Below are positions 16,183 through 24,644 of a stretch of DNA of 43,854 bases, piece by piece; the first letter of the stretch is position 1; each line of letters starts with the position of its first letter. The notes beneath the pieces were generated by a model. It was not told where the DNA came from, made no database searches, and was given only the letters and a program-made list of their open reading frames with translations. The stretch is from Muribaculaceae bacterium. GTDB lineage: Bacteria > Bacteroidota > Bacteroidia > Bacteroidales > Muribaculaceae. The stretch is from contig JAGAYZ010000067.1 of NCBI GenBank assembly GCA_017940245.1, forward strand, positions 1 to 43,854, in the 5' to 3' direction. Made by a program: the position numbers and the translations under genes.

Positions 16183-18225
16183 ATGAAAAAGAAAAAACAG
16201 CTCGCCATCATCAAGGACGATCCGTGGCTGGAACCCTACGAGGAAGCTATCGTGGGCCGACATGAAGATGCCGTCAAGAAAATTGACGAACTCACCGGCG
16301 GCACCGGCCGTCTGGACGACTTTGCTAATGCCTACAACTATTATGGCCTGCATCGCGACGGCGATGAGTGGGTGCTGCGCGAGTGGGCACCCGGTGCCAC
16401 CGACATTTATGTGATAGGGCCGTTCAACGGCTGGCGCGAGTGCGCCCCCTATCGCATGCGTGCTGTGGGCGATGGAAACTGGGAATTGCGGTTGCCGTTG
16501 CGTGGCATGTCTCATGGCGACCTGTTCAAGTTGATGATGCACTGGCCCGGCGGGCAAGGCGAACGCATCCCCGCCTACGCCACCCGCGTGGTGCAGGACG
16601 AAGACACCAAGATTTTCTCGGCTCAAGTGTGGGCACCCGACGAGCCTTATGAGTTCCACATTCACGATTTTGTGCCACACACCTCGCCGCTGCTCATCTA
16701 CGAGTGCCACATCGGCATGGCGCAGAACAAAGAGGCTGTGGGCACCTACGAGGAGTTTCGCCTCAACGTGCTGCCGCGTGTGATTGAAGGCGGCTATAAT
16801 GCTATCCAGATTATGGCCATCCAGGAGCATCCCTACTATGGCTCGTTTGGCTACCATGTGTCAAGTTTCTATGCGGCATCGAGCCGTTTCGGCACCCCCG
16901 ACGAGCTCAAGCACCTCATCGACGATGCCCATGCCGCGGGCATCGCCGTGATCATGGACATCGTGCACAGTCATGCCGTGAAAAACGAGGTGGAGGGTCT
17001 GGCCCGGTTCGACGGCTCGCCCGACCTCTACTTCTATGGCGATCACCGGCGTGAGCATCCGGCATGGGACTCGCTCTGCTTTGATTATGGCAAGAATGCC
17101 GTGCTCAATTTCCTGCTGAGCAACTGCAAGTATTGGCTGGAACAGTATCACTTCGATGGTTTCCGCTTCGATGGCGTGACGTCAATGCTCTACTACAACC
17201 ACGGGCTGGGGCAGGCCTTTGGCTCCTACGACGACTATTATAATGGCGGTGAAGACACCAATGCCATCACCTACTTGACCATGGCCAACGTGCTCATTCA
17301 CCAGGTGAATCCGCACGCCATCACCATTGCCGAGGAAATGAGTGGCATGCCGGGGCTGGCGCGCCCGTTCAAGGACGGTGGCATAGGTTTCGACTACCGC
17401 ATGGCCATGGGCATCCCCGACTACTGGATCAAGACCATCAAGGAGCGCAAAGACGAGGACTGGAAACCCAGTTCCATCATTTGGGAACTCACCAACCGGC
17501 GTGCCGATGAGAAAACCATCAGTTATGCCGAGAGTCACGACCAAGCCCTGGTGGGCGACAAGACCATCATTTTCCGCCTGATCGACAAGGAAATGTACTG
17601 GCACATGATGACCGACGACGACAACGATGTGGTGGCACGCGGCATGGCACTGCACAAGATGATCAGGCTGGTGACTGCCGCCACCATCAATGGCGGCTAT
17701 CTCAACTTCATGGGCAACGAGTGGGGACACCCCGAGTGGATTGATTTTCCGCGCGAGGGCAATGGATGGAGCCACAAGTATGCCCGCCGCCAGTGGGATC
17801 TGGTGGATCGTGACGACCTCAAGTATAAGTATCTCAACAACTGGGACCGCGACATCATGCATCTCATCGGTGGCATCAATAATTTCCAGGCGTTGCCCAT
17901 CCGCAAGCTGTGGGACAAGGACGACGACCAGGTGCTGGCCTTCAAGCGTGGCAACCTGGTGCTGGTGTTCAATTTCAATCCCACTAAGTCGTTTGTCGGT
18001 TACGGCATCCTTGCTCCCGAGGGTGAATATGAGGGGGTGATGGACAGCGACAGCCCGCGCTATGGCGGCCGTGGCAACATCGACGAGCAGGTGCATCACC
18101 TCACGCAGCCCGATCCCCTCTATGCCACCTCTCACCTGGGCTGGCTTAAGCTGTATCTGCCCGCACGCTCGGTGCAGATTCTGCGGCTGCGTCCCCGCCG
18201 CAAGTCGCCGGCAAAACGCACTTGA
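16183..18225 (+). CDS. glgB: 1,4-alpha-glucan (glycogen) branching enzyme, GH13_8-like
   Basis: 680 residues. An N-terminal CBM48-like domain (about 50-160: WAPGATDIYVIGPFNGW) precedes the GH13 barrel. The nucleophile is D330 in DGFRFDGVTSM, the acid/base E384 in TIAEEMSGMP, and the third acid D453 in YAESHDQAL. The SMLYYNHG and GEDTNAITYL segments are those of the eukaryote-like branching enzymes found in Bacteroidetes. It cuts alpha-1,4 chains and re-attaches them as alpha-1,6 branches in cytosolic glycogen; there is no signal peptide. Starch-degrading exoenzymes lie 2-14 kb downstream on the other strand, so carbon uptake and storage genes are close, though in separate transcripts. Confidence 0.95.
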   Translation: MKKKKQLAIIKDDPWLEPYEEAIVGRHEDAVKKIDELTGGTGRLDDFANAYNYYGLHRDGDEWVLREWAPGATDIYVIGPFNGWRECAPYRMRAVGDGNWELRLPLRGMSHGDLFKLMMHWPGGQGERIPAYATRVVQDEDTKIFSAQVWAPDEPYEFHIHDFVPHTSPLLIYECHIGMAQNKEAVGTYEEFRLNVLPRVIEGGYNAIQIMAIQEHPYYGSFGYHVSSFYAASSRFGTPDELKHLIDDAHAAGIAVIMDIVHSHAVKNEVEGLARFDGSPDLYFYGDHRREHPAWDSLCFDYGKNAVLNFLLSNCKYWLEQYHFDGFRFDGVTSMLYYNHGLGQAFGSYDDYYNGGEDTNAITYLTMANVLIHQVNPHAITIAEEMSGMPGLARPFKDGGIGFDYRMAMGIPDYWIKTIKERKDEDWKPSSIIWELTNRRADEKTISYAESHDQALVGDKTIIFRLIDKEMYWHMMTDDDNDVVARGMALHKMIRLVTAATINGGYLNFMGNEWGHPEWIDFPREGNGWSHKYARRQWDLVDRDDLKYKYLNNWDRDIMHLIGGINNFQALPIRKLWDKDDDQVLAFKRGNLVLVFNFNPTKSFVGYGILAPEGEYEGVMDSDSPRYGGRGNIDEQVHHLTQPDPLYATSHLGWLKLYLPARSVQILRLRPRRKSPAKRT

Positions 18226-18256
18226 TAGGTGTGTGGCACGCCTATAGGGTGCAAAA

Positions 18257-18291
18257 TAAAAAAGGAGGCAGATGTTTCTGTCTCCTTTTTT
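18257..18291. terminator. Bidirectional terminator between glgB and the tRNAs
   Basis: GGAGGCAG pairs with CTGTCTCC (one G-U pair) around a short loop, flanked by runs of A and T on both sides. It serves glgB on the plus strand and the tRNA-Asn pair on the minus strand. Confidence 0.8.
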
Positions 18292-18292
18292 G

Positions 18293-18366
18293 CGCTTCAA
18301 GATGGACTTGAACCAACGACCCCATGATTAACAGTCATGTGCTCTAACCAACTGAGCTATTGAAGC
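18293..18366 (-). tRNA. tRNA-Asn (GTT), copy 1
   Basis: 74 bases on the minus strand. The acceptor stem GCTTCAA pairs with TTGAAGC, the discriminator is G, the anticodon stem CATGA/TCATG carries the loop CTGTTAA, so the anticodon is GTT, and the T loop has GGTTCAAGT. No CCA is encoded. Identical in sequence to the second copy 38 bases away. Confidence 0.96.
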
Positions 18367-18404
18367 ATGTGAGCAGTTTATAGTCCTGTGCCCGGGACTT
18401 TGAG

Positions 18405-18478
18405 CGCTTCAAGATGGACTTGAACCAACGACCCCATGATTAACAGTCATGTGCTCTAACCAACTGAGCTATTGAAGC
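18405..18478 (-). tRNA. tRNA-Asn (GTT), copy 2
   Basis: Same 74 bases as copy 1; it is the first of the pair on the minus strand, about 24 bases behind the predicted transcription start. Both copies probably come from one transcript ended by the terminator at 18257-18291. Confidence 0.96.
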
Positions 18479-18509
18479 AGTCACCTCTCGCCATGAGCGA
18501 AATGCGGTG

Positions 18510-18541
18510 CAAAGTTACGCTAGTTTTCTGAACTGACCAAA
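18510..18541 (-). promoter_or_regulatory. Promoter of the tRNA-Asn pair
   Basis: On the minus strand TTTG (complement of 18538-18541), 20 bases, then TAACTTTG (complement of 18510-18517): a full consensus match. Confidence 0.75.
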
Positions 18542-18610
18542 TTTTTTAGCGAAAAAAATTATTTTTTTTGTTAGAAATGGCAATTTGCGGAATTTTGCAG
18601 AATGAAAAGG

Positions 18611-18649
18611 GGGTGTGTCATCAATTCTACCATGCGTGATGACACACCC
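18611..18649 (-). terminator. Terminator after the small secreted starch-locus protein
   Basis: A perfect 13-bp stem, GGGTGTGTCATCA (18611-18623) with TGATGACACACCC (18637-18649), loop of 13. On the minus strand it is followed by CCTTTTCATT. It ends the transcript of 18686-19804. Confidence 0.75.
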
Positions 18650-18685
18650 ACTCCTATGTGTGTGCAATGATATCGTGTGTGCAGT

Positions 18686-19804
18686 TTAGCGAATCACCTT
18701 GGTGGCGGTGGTGGTGCCGTCGGCGTGAGTGGTGACCATGATGTTCACACCCTCAAAAGCGCGGTTGCTCACTTGGCCGGCCATGTTCACATATTTCACG
18801 CTGGTGACCTGAGCGTCGGTAGCGATGGTCTCGATGCCGGTGGCAACGGGATTCACCAGAGGCTCGTCGAAGGTGAGGATGAGCTTGTGCATGGGAGCTG
18901 CGTGGTCGCCCCAGCCGATGCTGGGATGATCGATGCGCAGCGTGGCGATGTTGTCGAAGGTGATGGTTTTCAGGTCTTCGGAAATGGTGCCGGTGATGGG
19001 GCCACCGATAGCATCGTCGTCTTCACTGAGCAGCACCGGAGAGATGTTGTACAGTGCATACTGGCGAGGCGTGGAGCCGGTGGTCATGAAAGTGACCTGC
19101 TCGGCGGGACTAGTGGCGGTGAGGTGGTCAAAGTTCAGTTCCAGTGCCATGCACGAACCCACCTCGTCGTAGTTGAGCACGTTGAGTGTGTACTCATCCT
19201 GCACAGCAGCTGCCAGTTTTTCGCCTTGGCTCACGTCTATCTTGTTCCATCCCAGGAAGTCCCAGTCGTCGCTCAGTTTCTCGTCCCAGATGCCCATGGC
19301 CACGGTGGTGTTGGGTTTCATCATGGAAGTGTTGATGTTGCGGCTGTAGAGCGTGCCCTTGTTCTGGCTGAAGCTCTGGTCCACCTTCACGATGTTCCAC
19401 TCGTTGAGGGTGATAACGCCGTCGGCATAAGTACCGGTAATGCGGTCGTTGGTAAAGTCCATGGGGCTTTTTTCTACCGATTCTGCCGGCACAAGCATGT
19501 AATAGACGGTCTCATAGGTGTCGTAGTCATAGTCGCTGCCCACCATCTGCGGAGCGATAGTGATAGCACCGTCGTCGGCGATGGTCATCTTCACGGTGCC
19601 ATATTCAATCTTGCGATCGAAGCCGGCTACTTCCCACATTCCCTCTACGCTGGTGCTGGGAGTGATGGTGAGTGTGTTGTTGCCGATGGAGGTCTCACCC
19701 CAGTAGTTGATGCCTAGAGTGATAGCGGCCATTTCGTCGGCGGTGGGGGCTGCGCTGGCAGTCATTGCGCCCATCAGGGCTACAGAAAGTAATAATTTCT
19801 TCAT
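18686..19804 (-). CDS. Secreted protein with T9SS-like C-terminal tail
   Basis: 372 residues. The signal peptide MKKLLLSVALMGAMTASA is cut before APTADEM. The body is beta-rich with lipocalin-like or calycin-like segments (EGMWEVAGFDRKIEYGTVKM, GTYADGVITLNEWNIVKVD), no enzyme motif. The last 40 residues, VKYVNMAGQVSNRAFEGVNI and on to ATKVIR, follow the type A sorting-domain pattern of the type IX secretion system and are nearly the same as the tails of the two largest starch proteins next door. It thus probably shares their route or place. It has its own -7 box (19866-19873) and terminator. The function is unknown. Confidence 0.82.
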   Translation of the reverse strand: MKKLLLSVALMGAMTASAAPTADEMAAITLGINYWGETSIGNNTLTITPSTSVEGMWEVAGFDRKIEYGTVKMTIADDGAITIAPQMVGSDYDYDTYETVYYMLVPAESVEKSPMDFTNDRITGTYADGVITLNEWNIVKVDQSFSQNKGTLYSRNINTSMMKPNTTVAMGIWDEKLSDDWDFLGWNKIDVSQGEKLAAAVQDEYTLNVLNYDEVGSCMALELNFDHLTATSPAEQVTFMTTGSTPRQYALYNISPVLLSEDDDAIGGPITGTISEDLKTITFDNIATLRIDHPSIGWGDHAAPMHKLILTFDEPLVNPVATGIETIATDAQVTSVKYVNMAGQVSNRAFEGVNIMVTTHADGTTTATKVIR

Positions 19805-19865
19805 ACTGATAAATTTTAAATGTTGATTTATATAATGCAGTTCTCACACTTGTTGATTTGGTGTG

Positions 19866-19873
19866 CAAAGGTA
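19866..19873 (-). promoter_or_regulatory. -7 box of the small secreted protein
   Basis: TACCTTTG on the minus strand fits TAnnTTTG; no -33 box at the right distance. Leader about 55 bases. Bases 19874-19920 are AT-rich micro-repeats (GAATTAAGAATTATGAAT) with nothing else. Confidence 0.45.
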
Positions 19874-19944
19874 GTAATTAATTATGAATTAAGAATTATG
19901 AATCAAGAATTATTTGGCACGGGTCATCACAGCCAGCTAAAGCA

Positions 19945-19977
19945 AAGCCGCCCGAGCGGTTAAGCTGCGGGCGGCTT
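19945..19977 (-). terminator. Terminator of the starch operon
   Basis: A perfect 10-bp stem, AAGCCGCCCG (19945-19954) with CGGGCGGCTT (19968-19977), loop of 13. On the minus strand TGCTTTAGC follows, a weak T-run. It stands 25 bases after the stop of the 1533-residue protein. Confidence 0.65.
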
Positions 19978-20002
19978 GAGAGTAAAAGTTATAGCCGATG
20001 GC

Positions 20003-23000
20003 TCAGCGCACCACCTTGGTAGTGGCGGTGGTGCCGTCGGTGTAGCGGGTGATGACGATGTTCACACCCTGGAACGGACGGTCGCTCACCTGTCCTGCCA
20101 CATTCACATATTGAACGCCGGCTATCTGGCGGGCGTCGGCCGTAGTGTTCAAGTCGCGCACCGCGGTGATGATGCTGCTCTCGTCCAGCGTGAGGTCGAT
20201 GGGCGACACCATGTAGGCCGATGTGCCGACGTTAGTCTTCCACGGGAACTCGTTGATGCCCACAACACGGCGCGGGGCTGCGGCAGGCGTTGTGGCCTGT
20301 TCGTCTTGTGTGGCCAGACGGATGATGCCCTTGAACTTGAACAGTTGACCTGTGTAGCTCTCCATGGCAGCGGGTTTGTCCATCATGTCCCAGCTCACGG
20401 GGAAATAGCCATTGAGGTTGAACCCGTTCATGTATTGGCGCTGACCATTGGTGTAGTCATAGCACTCGCGGGTGCACACGTAGAACTTGTCGTCGCCGCC
20501 ATATACGGCCCAGGTGACAGTGGCGTACTCCTGCGGCTTGGGAGTGACAAAGAAGAAGTCGAATTGTCTCTCATAGGGGTCGATACCCATTTGGTTGCCC
20601 AGAAAATTACAAGTGATAAACACGTTGGGATTGTCCTTGTAGTCGTTGGAGGCCAGTGAGCCGGCATCGGGCAGAGCGTCGTAGGCCAGGCGCATCTCCG
20701 GGTTACGGTTGTTCACCAGCTGTGCCTGCACCGTTTCGGCCGGCAGCACTTTGCCCACATAGTTGCGCAGCAGTGCCAGTTGGGCCTCTTTGTCTCCGGC
20801 CACATAGCCTTCGTACTGAGTGGAGAGGGTGAGTTTCACCCAGTCGCTTTGGTCGTAACGGTCCTTAATGGGCAGTCGGTTGTCGTTGTAGTAGGTCTGC
20901 ATGTAATCGACCTGGCCTTCTTTTTGGAGCGATTTTTCCACATATTGTGTGGTGACAAAGTTGTTCAAGTCTTTGCAGTAGAGTGCGCCGTAGAAAGTCA
21001 CCGGCTGTCCCTCGACTTGAATCGTGGTCTGGGCGTTCTCGTCGAAATAGACACCCACCAGGTCTTCCTCGATGGTATAGACCGGTCCATTGACCACACC
21101 GTTGCGGATGATGTTGTTGAGCGATCGTCCCAGCACAATCACGCCGCAATAGTCGTAGCACGTACCGTTGCTATAGGCAAAGTCGCCGGTCTGCTCCTTA
21201 TCGGCATCGGTTTCGGTGCCGGTGAAATAGTCCCACTTGGTGTCGCCGGGCTTGTCGATGCCGTTGTTGAACAGGATGCCACCATTAGGATAGGTGGTCA
21301 CGCCAGCCGCGGTCAGGTCGATGCGCCACACTTCGTAACCGTCCTTGTCATATCCCACCAGCTCGCACAATGCACCAGGATAACGCGGCGTGTTGAGTCC
21401 GTCGGGCGAGGTGGGCGGCGTGAGCAGGTCGTGGTTGTTGCCCTGCTCGTCGGTGTTCCATGCGTGGCAGAACACGTTGTCCCAGCCGGGAGTGTTGGTG
21501 AAATAGGCATACATGTGCCCCTCGATCATCACAGCGCAGTCGGCAGCCTCTTGCGCGGCTGCGGCATAATAGTCGCGGGTGTATTCGTCGAGAGCAGTGC
21601 CGCTGGAGGGCCATGTGAGGAAGAGTTCACCGGCCTTGCGCCACTGGATGTCGGTCATGTCGGCATTGGTCTCGTTGTGTCCATCGTAATGGTAGGGCTC
21701 GCGCGTGAACCAGAAGTCGGCAATGGCATTGTCCACTTCCCATGTCCACCACTTGCGGCCATCGGCAGTGGTTACTTCGTCCAGCACCTTAGGCGTGAGT
21801 TTGACGCGCGTGTTGTAAATCACATCGCGTGCGGGTCGATCTTCATGAATGCGTCCTCCGCCATTGGCCAGTGTTTCCTTGTCGTAGGCCCACAGCACAG
21901 GGTCGGTGACATTGCTGGTTTTCTCCAAGTGAATGATGGTCATGCCATCCAGCACTTGTGCCATGGGATAGAGTGCCAGGGTGCCGGCTGTGGGATTTAC
22001 CACCACACGATAGGTGCCTGCCGTGCCGTTTTCCATCTTGAAGTCTTTATGGCTGCCGGCCTTTAGGGCATTTTCCAGCACGATGCCTATTTCGCCGCTG
22101 GTGATGGTCCACCAGTCGCCTTCGGCATTGGATCCCAGTCGGTATTGATCGGCTGGCCACGTTGTGGCATTGCTGCCCAGCTGCTTGGTGAACTGGAAGG
22201 TGCCTTCGTCGTCGAGTTTCACATTCGAGAGCGTGTAGGTCTCACCATCGGTGGTGAACATGGGCACACCGGCATTAGGAGCCCAGTGGCTGCCATAGTA
22301 CATATAGAGCGCGTCGGATGCGCGTGTGATAGTCGCGGTCATTGTGCTCAGGTCCACGGTGATGTCGTAGAAAGCCGTCTCGTTCATGCGGAACGTCTTG
22401 TCGGCATCGGCCCACACTTGAATTCCCAGCGGAGTGGGGTTGTCCTTGTTGGTCATGGCACTGGTCACCAGCCATGAACCGTCGCTGGCATAGGAGTTGA
22501 AGCGGTACTGCTGCAGGGTGGTCCAGTCATCTTCGGTATTGGCCAGTTTGGCGGCGAAAGCGAAGGTGGCACCGGCAATGATCTGCACATTCTTGAGCGT
22601 GAAAGTCACATTGTCGGTAGAGGTCATCTTCAATCCGGTGTTGGCTGCCCAGGGGTTACCACCGGCCTTGCCGATGACATACATCTCGCCCGTGGGTGCC
22701 ATCGTGGTCTTCGTGTAGCCCGTGGTGCCATTGTAGTAGTAATAGGCCACAGGCTCTGATTGAGTGATGTCGCCGGTTTGTGATCCGTTACCATCGTGGA
22801 ACAGCAGATTGATGTTGTTGTCGTAGGTTTCATAGATCATCTTGTACCATGTGTTGCCGTCGGCTAGTGTCACGGCTTCACCCTGGGTACCCGTCCACTC
22901 ATAGCCGATATACTGGTTATTGTTATTCCATGCATAGATATAGGGCGCAGCATCGGCATGGACATAAACGGTGAAGGCGTTCTTCTGTTTCTGTACCTTT

Positions 23001-24604
23001 CCCTCGGGACAAGTGGTGGATGCGGTATAAGAGTGGTCGGTACTGTTATAAACAATGTAATAGTCACCAGGGGCAATATTAGTGATGTTGCTGGTCTGGC
23101 TGCTGCTGCCACCTAGGCTCACGATGGCGTTGATGGTGGCTGTGGCGGAGTTGAACGTCTGCACATACCATGTTTCGCCGGCTGCCGAGGTTTCGGTCTC
23201 GGTCATCTTAGCACCGGGGAAGTCGCCGTTCAGCTTGGTATCGCTACCACTCCAGGCATACAGGTAAGGTTGCTCTCCATTATAGTCAATCACGTGCAGA
23301 GTGAACGTGTTGGCTGCCAGGTCGCCAGTGCGGGTTGCTGTCCACTGATTGGTGATGATATTGTAGGTGAACGACCACACGCCGGCATTGGTCAGTTTGT
23401 AGGCATTGTTTCCGTCATGTACGGCAGTGCCCGAAGCTGTGGTGCCCGTAAACTCCTGGTCACCGTTGTTGCTGGTGTAGAAATTGGCGTTGTTCCAAGT
23501 GTCGGGCATGCTGGTGGCAAAAATGAAGAACGATGCTTCGTTCAGCGTGACACCGGCAATGCTGTAGTTGATGCCGTCGGTTGTGGTGAGCGTGGCCTGA
23601 GTCTTTCCCGACTGATAATTGGAGCTGGCGGGCCAGTAAATCAGGTTGCGGCGGTTGGGGTCGTAATCACTGCTCACAGCCTCGATAGAATATCCGTTGA
23701 AAGCGTAATAGTAGGTCTGACCATCGGCAGGGCTGGTGAGGGTTGCTGTGGTTGACCCGCCATTGCTGGCAATGGCTACCGAAGAGGGCAGTGTGGTGCC
23801 GCTGAATGTGTAGGTGTACCAGGTGCAGTTGGTGCCCGAGGTGGTGGCGGTGAGTGCTGTACCATTCACCGAAGGAGTACCGGTGGCATCATACACATTT
23901 ACCGTAAAACTATAGGTTGTCGCCGCTGGCTTCGTGGGCCAAGTGGTGACTACATAAGTGTCGCTCGTTGCTACTCCATTGCCATCGTTATTGGCAGATG
24001 TGATTGTGTAAAGTCTTCCACTCTTGACCGATGTGATGTCGCTGGTTTGATTCCATACGGTATTACGATTGCTGGGACTAACTCTCACGAAATTGAGTCC
24101 TGTGGGTGTACTTTGCGCGGTATAGACATAGATAGTTGTGCTCGACGAGCCGCCGGCAATGGCTGTTTCGGCTTGTCCTGGCCATGACGTAATTCCGTGC
24201 ATGTGGCAGTTAAACACGGCGTTATCGTTGGTCCACCAGCTACCGGCGGTCATGTAATTGCAGTAGGTGTAATCCTTTTGGTAAGTTAGGTTTACTCCCG
24301 TACCACTGCTATAATAGAAATAACTATTGCTGGAACTGGAGAATGGAATGGCCTTTGAAGCATTGCTGCCACTGGCGTTGGTGGCAAAAGTTACAGTTGT
24401 TCCACTGGTGACATCGGCATAATACCAGGTTACACCTCCAGCAGTGGTGCTGGAGGTCATCTGTGAGTAGGTGCCGCTGTCAATTTTGTAGTAGGGGGTC
24501 GCTGTTCCCTTGACAAACAAAGTAGAGGCAGAGGCCCATGTGCTTGCGAGGCCGACTAGCATCAGCAGGCATCGCAAGACGTTCATTTTTAATAAATTTC
24601 TCAT
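20003..24604 (-). CDS. Giant non-catalytic multimodular starch-binding protein
   Basis: 1533 residues with a signal sequence. No GH13 or other catalytic barrel is visible. There are several CBM25/26-like starch-binding modules, recognised by repeated aromatic patterns such as PYLYAWSG...FPG, PYIYAWNNNNQYIGYEWTG and ITSWPGQAE, each followed by GNTWYK and a TGDI-type strand. Two SusE/F-like modules follow at about 640-930 (MYVIGKAGGNPWAANTG, MYYGSHWAPNAGVPMF). About 400 residues (1050-1480) match the C-terminal part of the 1502-residue amylase and include FFFVTPKPQEYATVTWAVY. The T9SS-like tail ends the protein. It probably holds starch at the surface for the amylases. It lies 40 bases after the amylase gene with no promoter between. 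Confidence 0.85.
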   Translation of the reverse strand: MRNLLKMNVLRCLLMLVGLASTWASASTLFVKGTATPYYKIDSGTYSQMTSSTTAGGVTWYYADVTSGTTVTFATNASGSNASKAIPFSSSSNSYFYYSSGTGVNLTYQKDYTYCNYMTAGSWWTNDNAVFNCHMHGITSWPGQAETAIAGGSSSTTIYVYTAQSTPTGLNFVRVSPSNRNTVWNQTSDITSVKSGRLYTITSANNDGNGVATSDTYVVTTWPTKPAATTYSFTVNVYDATGTPSVNGTALTATTSGTNCTWYTYTFSGTTLPSSVAIASNGGSTTATLTSPADGQTYYYAFNGYSIEAVSSDYDPNRRNLIYWPASSNYQSGKTQATLTTTDGINYSIAGVTLNEASFFIFATSMPDTWNNANFYTSNNGDQEFTGTTASGTAVHDGNNAYKLTNAGVWSFTYNIITNQWTATRTGDLAANTFTLHVIDYNGEQPYLYAWSGSDTKLNGDFPGAKMTETETSAAGETWYVQTFNSATATINAIVSLGGSSSQTSNITNIAPGDYYIVYNSTDHSYTASTTCPEGKVQKQKNAFTVYVHADAAPYIYAWNNNNQYIGYEWTGTQGEAVTLADGNTWYKMIYETYDNNINLLFHDGNGSQTGDITQSEPVAYYYYNGTTGYTKTTMAPTGEMYVIGKAGGNPWAANTGLKMTSTDNVTFTLKNVQIIAGATFAFAAKLANTEDDWTTLQQYRFNSYASDGSWLVTSAMTNKDNPTPLGIQVWADADKTFRMNETAFYDITVDLSTMTATITRASDALYMYYGSHWAPNAGVPMFTTDGETYTLSNVKLDDEGTFQFTKQLGSNATTWPADQYRLGSNAEGDWWTITSGEIGIVLENALKAGSHKDFKMENGTAGTYRVVVNPTAGTLALYPMAQVLDGMTIIHLEKTSNVTDPVLWAYDKETLANGGGRIHEDRPARDVIYNTRVKLTPKVLDEVTTADGRKWWTWEVDNAIADFWFTREPYHYDGHNETNADMTDIQWRKAGELFLTWPSSGTALDEYTRDYYAAAAQEAADCAVMIEGHMYAYFTNTPGWDNVFCHAWNTDEQGNNHDLLTPPTSPDGLNTPRYPGALCELVGYDKDGYEVWRIDLTAAGVTTYPNGGILFNNGIDKPGDTKWDYFTGTETDADKEQTGDFAYSNGTCYDYCGVIVLGRSLNNIIRNGVVNGPVYTIEEDLVGVYFDENAQTTIQVEGQPVTFYGALYCKDLNNFVTTQYVEKSLQKEGQVDYMQTYYNDNRLPIKDRYDQSDWVKLTLSTQYEGYVAGDKEAQLALLRNYVGKVLPAETVQAQLVNNRNPEMRLAYDALPDAGSLASNDYKDNPNVFITCNFLGNQMGIDPYERQFDFFFVTPKPQEYATVTWAVYGGDDKFYVCTRECYDYTNGQRQYMNGFNLNGYFPVSWDMMDKPAAMESYTGQLFKFKGIIRLATQDEQATTPAAAPRRVVGINEFPWKTNVGTSAYMVSPIDLTLDESSIITAVRDLNTTADARQIAGVQYVNVAGQVSDRPFQGVNIVITRYTDGTTATTKVVR

Positions 24605-24644
24605 AAATATTGCTTTTTGTTTAGTCTAAATGAAAATTACATGT

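Noticed and set aside
20780-22066. 428-codon plus-strand frame inside the giant starch-binding protein gene, and similar ones at 27180-28853 and 30278-31759
   Set aside because: All are antisense shadows, rich in Val/His/Gly, with no domain and no promoter.
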